A stretch of DNA of 64,000 nucleotides from Myxococcales bacterium (lineage in GTDB: Bacteria; Myxococcota_A; Polyangia; Polyangiales; Polyangiaceae). Under the pieces are notes generated by a model. It was not told the origin of the DNA. It saw nothing but the letters and a program-made list of their open reading frames with translations, and ran no database searches. The DNA lies in NCBI GenBank assembly GCA_025359105.1, contig JANYHK010000032.1:1-64000 (forward strand). Direction: 5' to 3'. The translations under genes were made by a program, and so were the position numbers. Numbering within the stretch: the first letter of the stretch is position 1; each line of letters opens with the position of its first letter. Of this stretch, positions 60,196 through 64,000 are shown in pieces.

Positions 60196-61389
60196 ATGGC
60201 CGCGCCCCGCCCCCTCGCCCTCGCGCTCGCGCTCGCCGTCGCTGGCGCGCTCGCGTACACGGCGGTGGTGCGCGGCCCTGGCGCGGGGCCGTTCGATGCG
60301 ATGCCCGCCGGCTCGTTCCTCGTCGCGACGCTGGACGTCGCTGCCCTGCGCGCGTCTCCCCTTTACGGCGCGATCTTCGACAAGGGCGGCGGGCGGAGGG
60401 AGGGAACCGAGGGGAACGAGGGTTGGGAGGGCCGCCTAGGTGGGCTGGGGCTCGGCGAGCTGGCGCTGGCGTGCGGCTTCGATCCGCTGGGTCGCATCGA
60501 CGAGCTCGACGTCGCCGTCCCCGAGGGTGGCGAGGCCGGCGACTTCGGCGTCGCCGCCAGCGCCGACCTCACGCGCGAGGAGCTCGTGCGGTGCGCCGAG
60601 AACGTCGCCGGCGCACGCGGGGAGGCGCGCAAGGTCGAAGAGATCGGCCGCTTCCACCTCATCGCCGACGACAAGGGACACGCGCTCGCGGTGCGCGACA
60701 CCGGGCCTATCGTCGTCGGGCGCGTCGCGTTCGTGCGTGCCATGATCGACGCCGCCGAGCGCCGGGCGCCGAGCGCGCGCGCCAACCGCGAGCACATGGA
60801 GCTGCGCGAAGCCCTGGCCCCCTCCGGAACCAGGCCCCTCGTCCTCGTGACGGCCATCCTGCCCGGAGACTTGCGCGAGCGCCTCAAGCGGGAGATGGGC
60901 GCCGAGCTGGGCCTTGCGGGTAGCAACGCGGCGATGGGGGGCGTCCTCGGCGTCCGCGCGATCGGGCTCTCGCTCCGCGAGAACGACAGCGGCATGCTCG
61001 AGGCGAAGGCCGAGCTGCGCTGCGACTCGACGGTCGCGTGCGACGAGGTGCGCAAGCTCGCCCTCGCCAAGCGCCTCGCGCTGTCGCAAGAGCTCGCGCT
61101 CCGCCTCATCGGCCTTGGACCGGCGATCGACGCGTTCGACGCGAAGGCCGAAGGCGACCGGCTCACCGCCTCGACCCGCGCGCGCGCAAGCGACCTCGGC
61201 GCGACGCTCGAGCGCATCCAGAAGCTCCGCGGCCGTGCCGCGCCACCGGCCGCCGCGGGGACGCCCGGCACCGCCTCACCGGCTTCGCCTGCCCCGCCGG
61301 CCCCCCCGCCCCGGCGTCCCGCCCCCCTTCCGGATGAGGTGCTCGCGGCCAGGGACGCCGGCCCGCGAGACACCTCGCGCGACCACTGA
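60196..61389 (+). CDS. Membrane-anchored protein of unknown function
   Basis: ATG 60196 starts a signal or anchor (LALALALAVAGALAYTAVV). The 397-residue product has a body (about 35-345) with regular alternation of strands and helices: MPAGSFLVATLDVAALRASP, GELALACGFDPLGRIDEL, EIGRFHLIADDKGHALAV. The last 50 residues are Pro/Ala-rich. The GSFLVATLDVAALR opening and FDPLGRIDEL segments recur in uncharacterised myxobacterial proteins that resemble lipid- or heme-binding surface proteins, but I cannot name the family. A C-terminal D-x-x-x-D-H has no known role. Confidence 0.65.
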   Translation: MAAPRPLALALALAVAGALAYTAVVRGPGAGPFDAMPAGSFLVATLDVAALRASPLYGAIFDKGGGRREGTEGNEGWEGRLGGLGLGELALACGFDPLGRIDELDVAVPEGGEAGDFGVAASADLTREELVRCAENVAGARGEARKVEEIGRFHLIADDKGHALAVRDTGPIVVGRVAFVRAMIDAAERRAPSARANREHMELREALAPSGTRPLVLVTAILPGDLRERLKREMGAELGLAGSNAAMGGVLGVRAIGLSLRENDSGMLEAKAELRCDSTVACDEVRKLALAKRLALSQELALRLIGLGPAIDAFDAKAEGDRLTASTRARASDLGATLERIQKLRGRAAPPAAAGTPGTASPASPAPPAPPPRRPAPLPDEVLAARDAGPRDTSRDH

Positions 61390-61440
61390 GCATCGAAATC
61401 CCCATAAAACCCGGTTTCCGCGTGGAGTGACAAACGGTGC

Positions 61441-61466
61441 CCGGGCGATTAAGTTGATAAGCCCGG
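61441..61466. promoter_or_regulatory. Hairpin and AT-rich segment before trxA
   Basis: CCGGGC and GCCCGG pair around a 14-base AT-rich loop. A GTGACA box (61427-61432) is 17 bases before TAAGTT (61450-61455), so the loop could be a -10 region. The start codon of trxA is at 61525. Confidence 0.3.
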
Positions 61467-61524
61467 CTCAACCCAACGCGCCGCCCCGAGGGCAACGGCG
61501 CCGCACCTTTCAGGAGTCTCCCCC

Positions 61525-61848
61525 ATGGCGGCCAGCAAGAACGTGATCGACCTCACCGACGGCAACTTCGACAAAGAGGTGCTCGAGTCCCAGGTACCGG
61601 TCCTCGTGGACTTCACCGCGACGTGGTGCGGCCCCTGCAAGATGCTGTCGCCGATCGTCGAGAAGATCGCCGACGAGAACATCGGCAAGTACAAGGTGGG
61701 CAAGCTCGATATCGACGACGCGCCGGGCGTGACGCAGCGCTACGGCATCCGCGGCGTGCCGACGGTCATCATCTTCAAGGCCGGGCAGAAGGCCGGGCAG
61801 CACGTCGGGGTCACCAACAAGGAGACCCTGCTCAAGCTCCTCGGCTGA
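61525..61848 (+). CDS. trxA: Thioredoxin
   Basis: The 107-residue protein has the active-site WCGPC (residues 34-38), the Lys40 position, the cis-Pro in RGVPTVIIF and the final GVTNKETLLKLL, which is the usual thioredoxin chain with no extension. It reduces cytoplasmic disulphides, using thioredoxin reductase. AGGAG lies before the ATG. Its upstream region holds a hairpin and possible promoter; the kinase gene 70 bases downstream probably has its own promoter. Confidence 0.96.
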   Translation: MAASKNVIDLTDGNFDKEVLESQVPVLVDFTATWCGPCKMLSPIVEKIADENIGKYKVGKLDIDDAPGVTQRYGIRGVPTVIIFKAGQKAGQHVGVTNKETLLKLLG

Positions 61849-61917
61849 GCCAAACCGGCGAATGCGCGGGGGCAGTAGGCGGGCAGGGCCGATAGGTCCT
61901 ATGCTGGGGGGGCCCCG

Positions 61918-64000
<2,083 letters not shown>

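Overview
The window is very GC-rich (roughly 70%), densely coded DNA from what looks like a myxobacterium of the Polyangia type (Sorangium/Labilithrix-like). The grounds are: two Ser/Thr protein kinases, about fifteen lipoproteins with Asp/Gly/Ala-rich linkers, a subtilase with a Cys-plus-helix-plus-Arg C-terminus of the MYXO-CTERM kind, a delta-proteobacterial type LexA box at recA, and a PilT-like ATPase. No tRNA, rRNA, CRISPR array, transposase or phage gene was seen. No database search was possible, so product names rest on motifs read in the translations.

Layout. 1-4.2 kb: RluA-type pseudouridine synthase (cut by the left edge), a PEP-synthase/rifampin-phosphotransferase-like enzyme and a divergent spermidine-synthase-fold protein. 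4.2-6.1 kb: a minus-strand cluster of two small unknown proteins and a translationally coupled lipoprotein esterase. 6.3-11.3 kb: a beta-barrel candidate, a very large lipoprotein coupled to a Cys-rich secreted protein, and a SprT-like metalloprotein. 11.3-16.4 kb: a glycoside-hydrolase-like lipoprotein, sixA and recA; the recA promoter spacer is a LexA-type box. 16.4-22.7 kb: GNAT, lipoprotein, cupin, metallophosphoesterase, an unknown protein, a PilT-like ATPase with two N-domains, a cluster of hairpins and an acetate/ammonium-type (YaaH) membrane protein. 22.7-24 kb: a membrane protein flanked by two hexanucleotide arrays and preceded by a palindromic operator. 24-31.8 kb: giant subtilase, two lipoproteins, HAD phosphatase, DnaJ and an unknown protein. 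31.8-40.6 kb: a four-gene RND efflux operon (TolC, MFP, two pumps), each junction a 4-base overlap. 40.8-44.1 kb: sensor kinase, sigma-54 response regulator and a small membrane protein. 44.2-49.7 kb: a GT28-like glycosyltransferase and a CUT1 sugar ABC transporter whose binding protein is fused to the first permease. 49.7-57.2 kb: a run of lipoproteins and a zinc-finger/kinase. 57.2-60.1 kb: a minus-strand trio of a membrane peptide, a PHM-like copper lipoprotein and a five-haem cytochrome c lipoprotein. 60.2-64 kb: an anchored unknown protein, trxA and a kinase with a propeller-like extension running off the right edge.

How the parts work together. Three units look like working systems: the RND pump, the two-component sigma-54 pair with its small membrane protein, and the sugar importer. 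The copper/haem trio looks like an envelope redox unit of unknown substrate. The most unusual signals are at DNA level: the same NCCGAC hexamer is expanded at or just after the 3' ends of four genes, read in different frames or not at all; and many genes carry a -10-like box only 4-11 bases before the start codon, which suggests leaderless or nearly leaderless transcripts.
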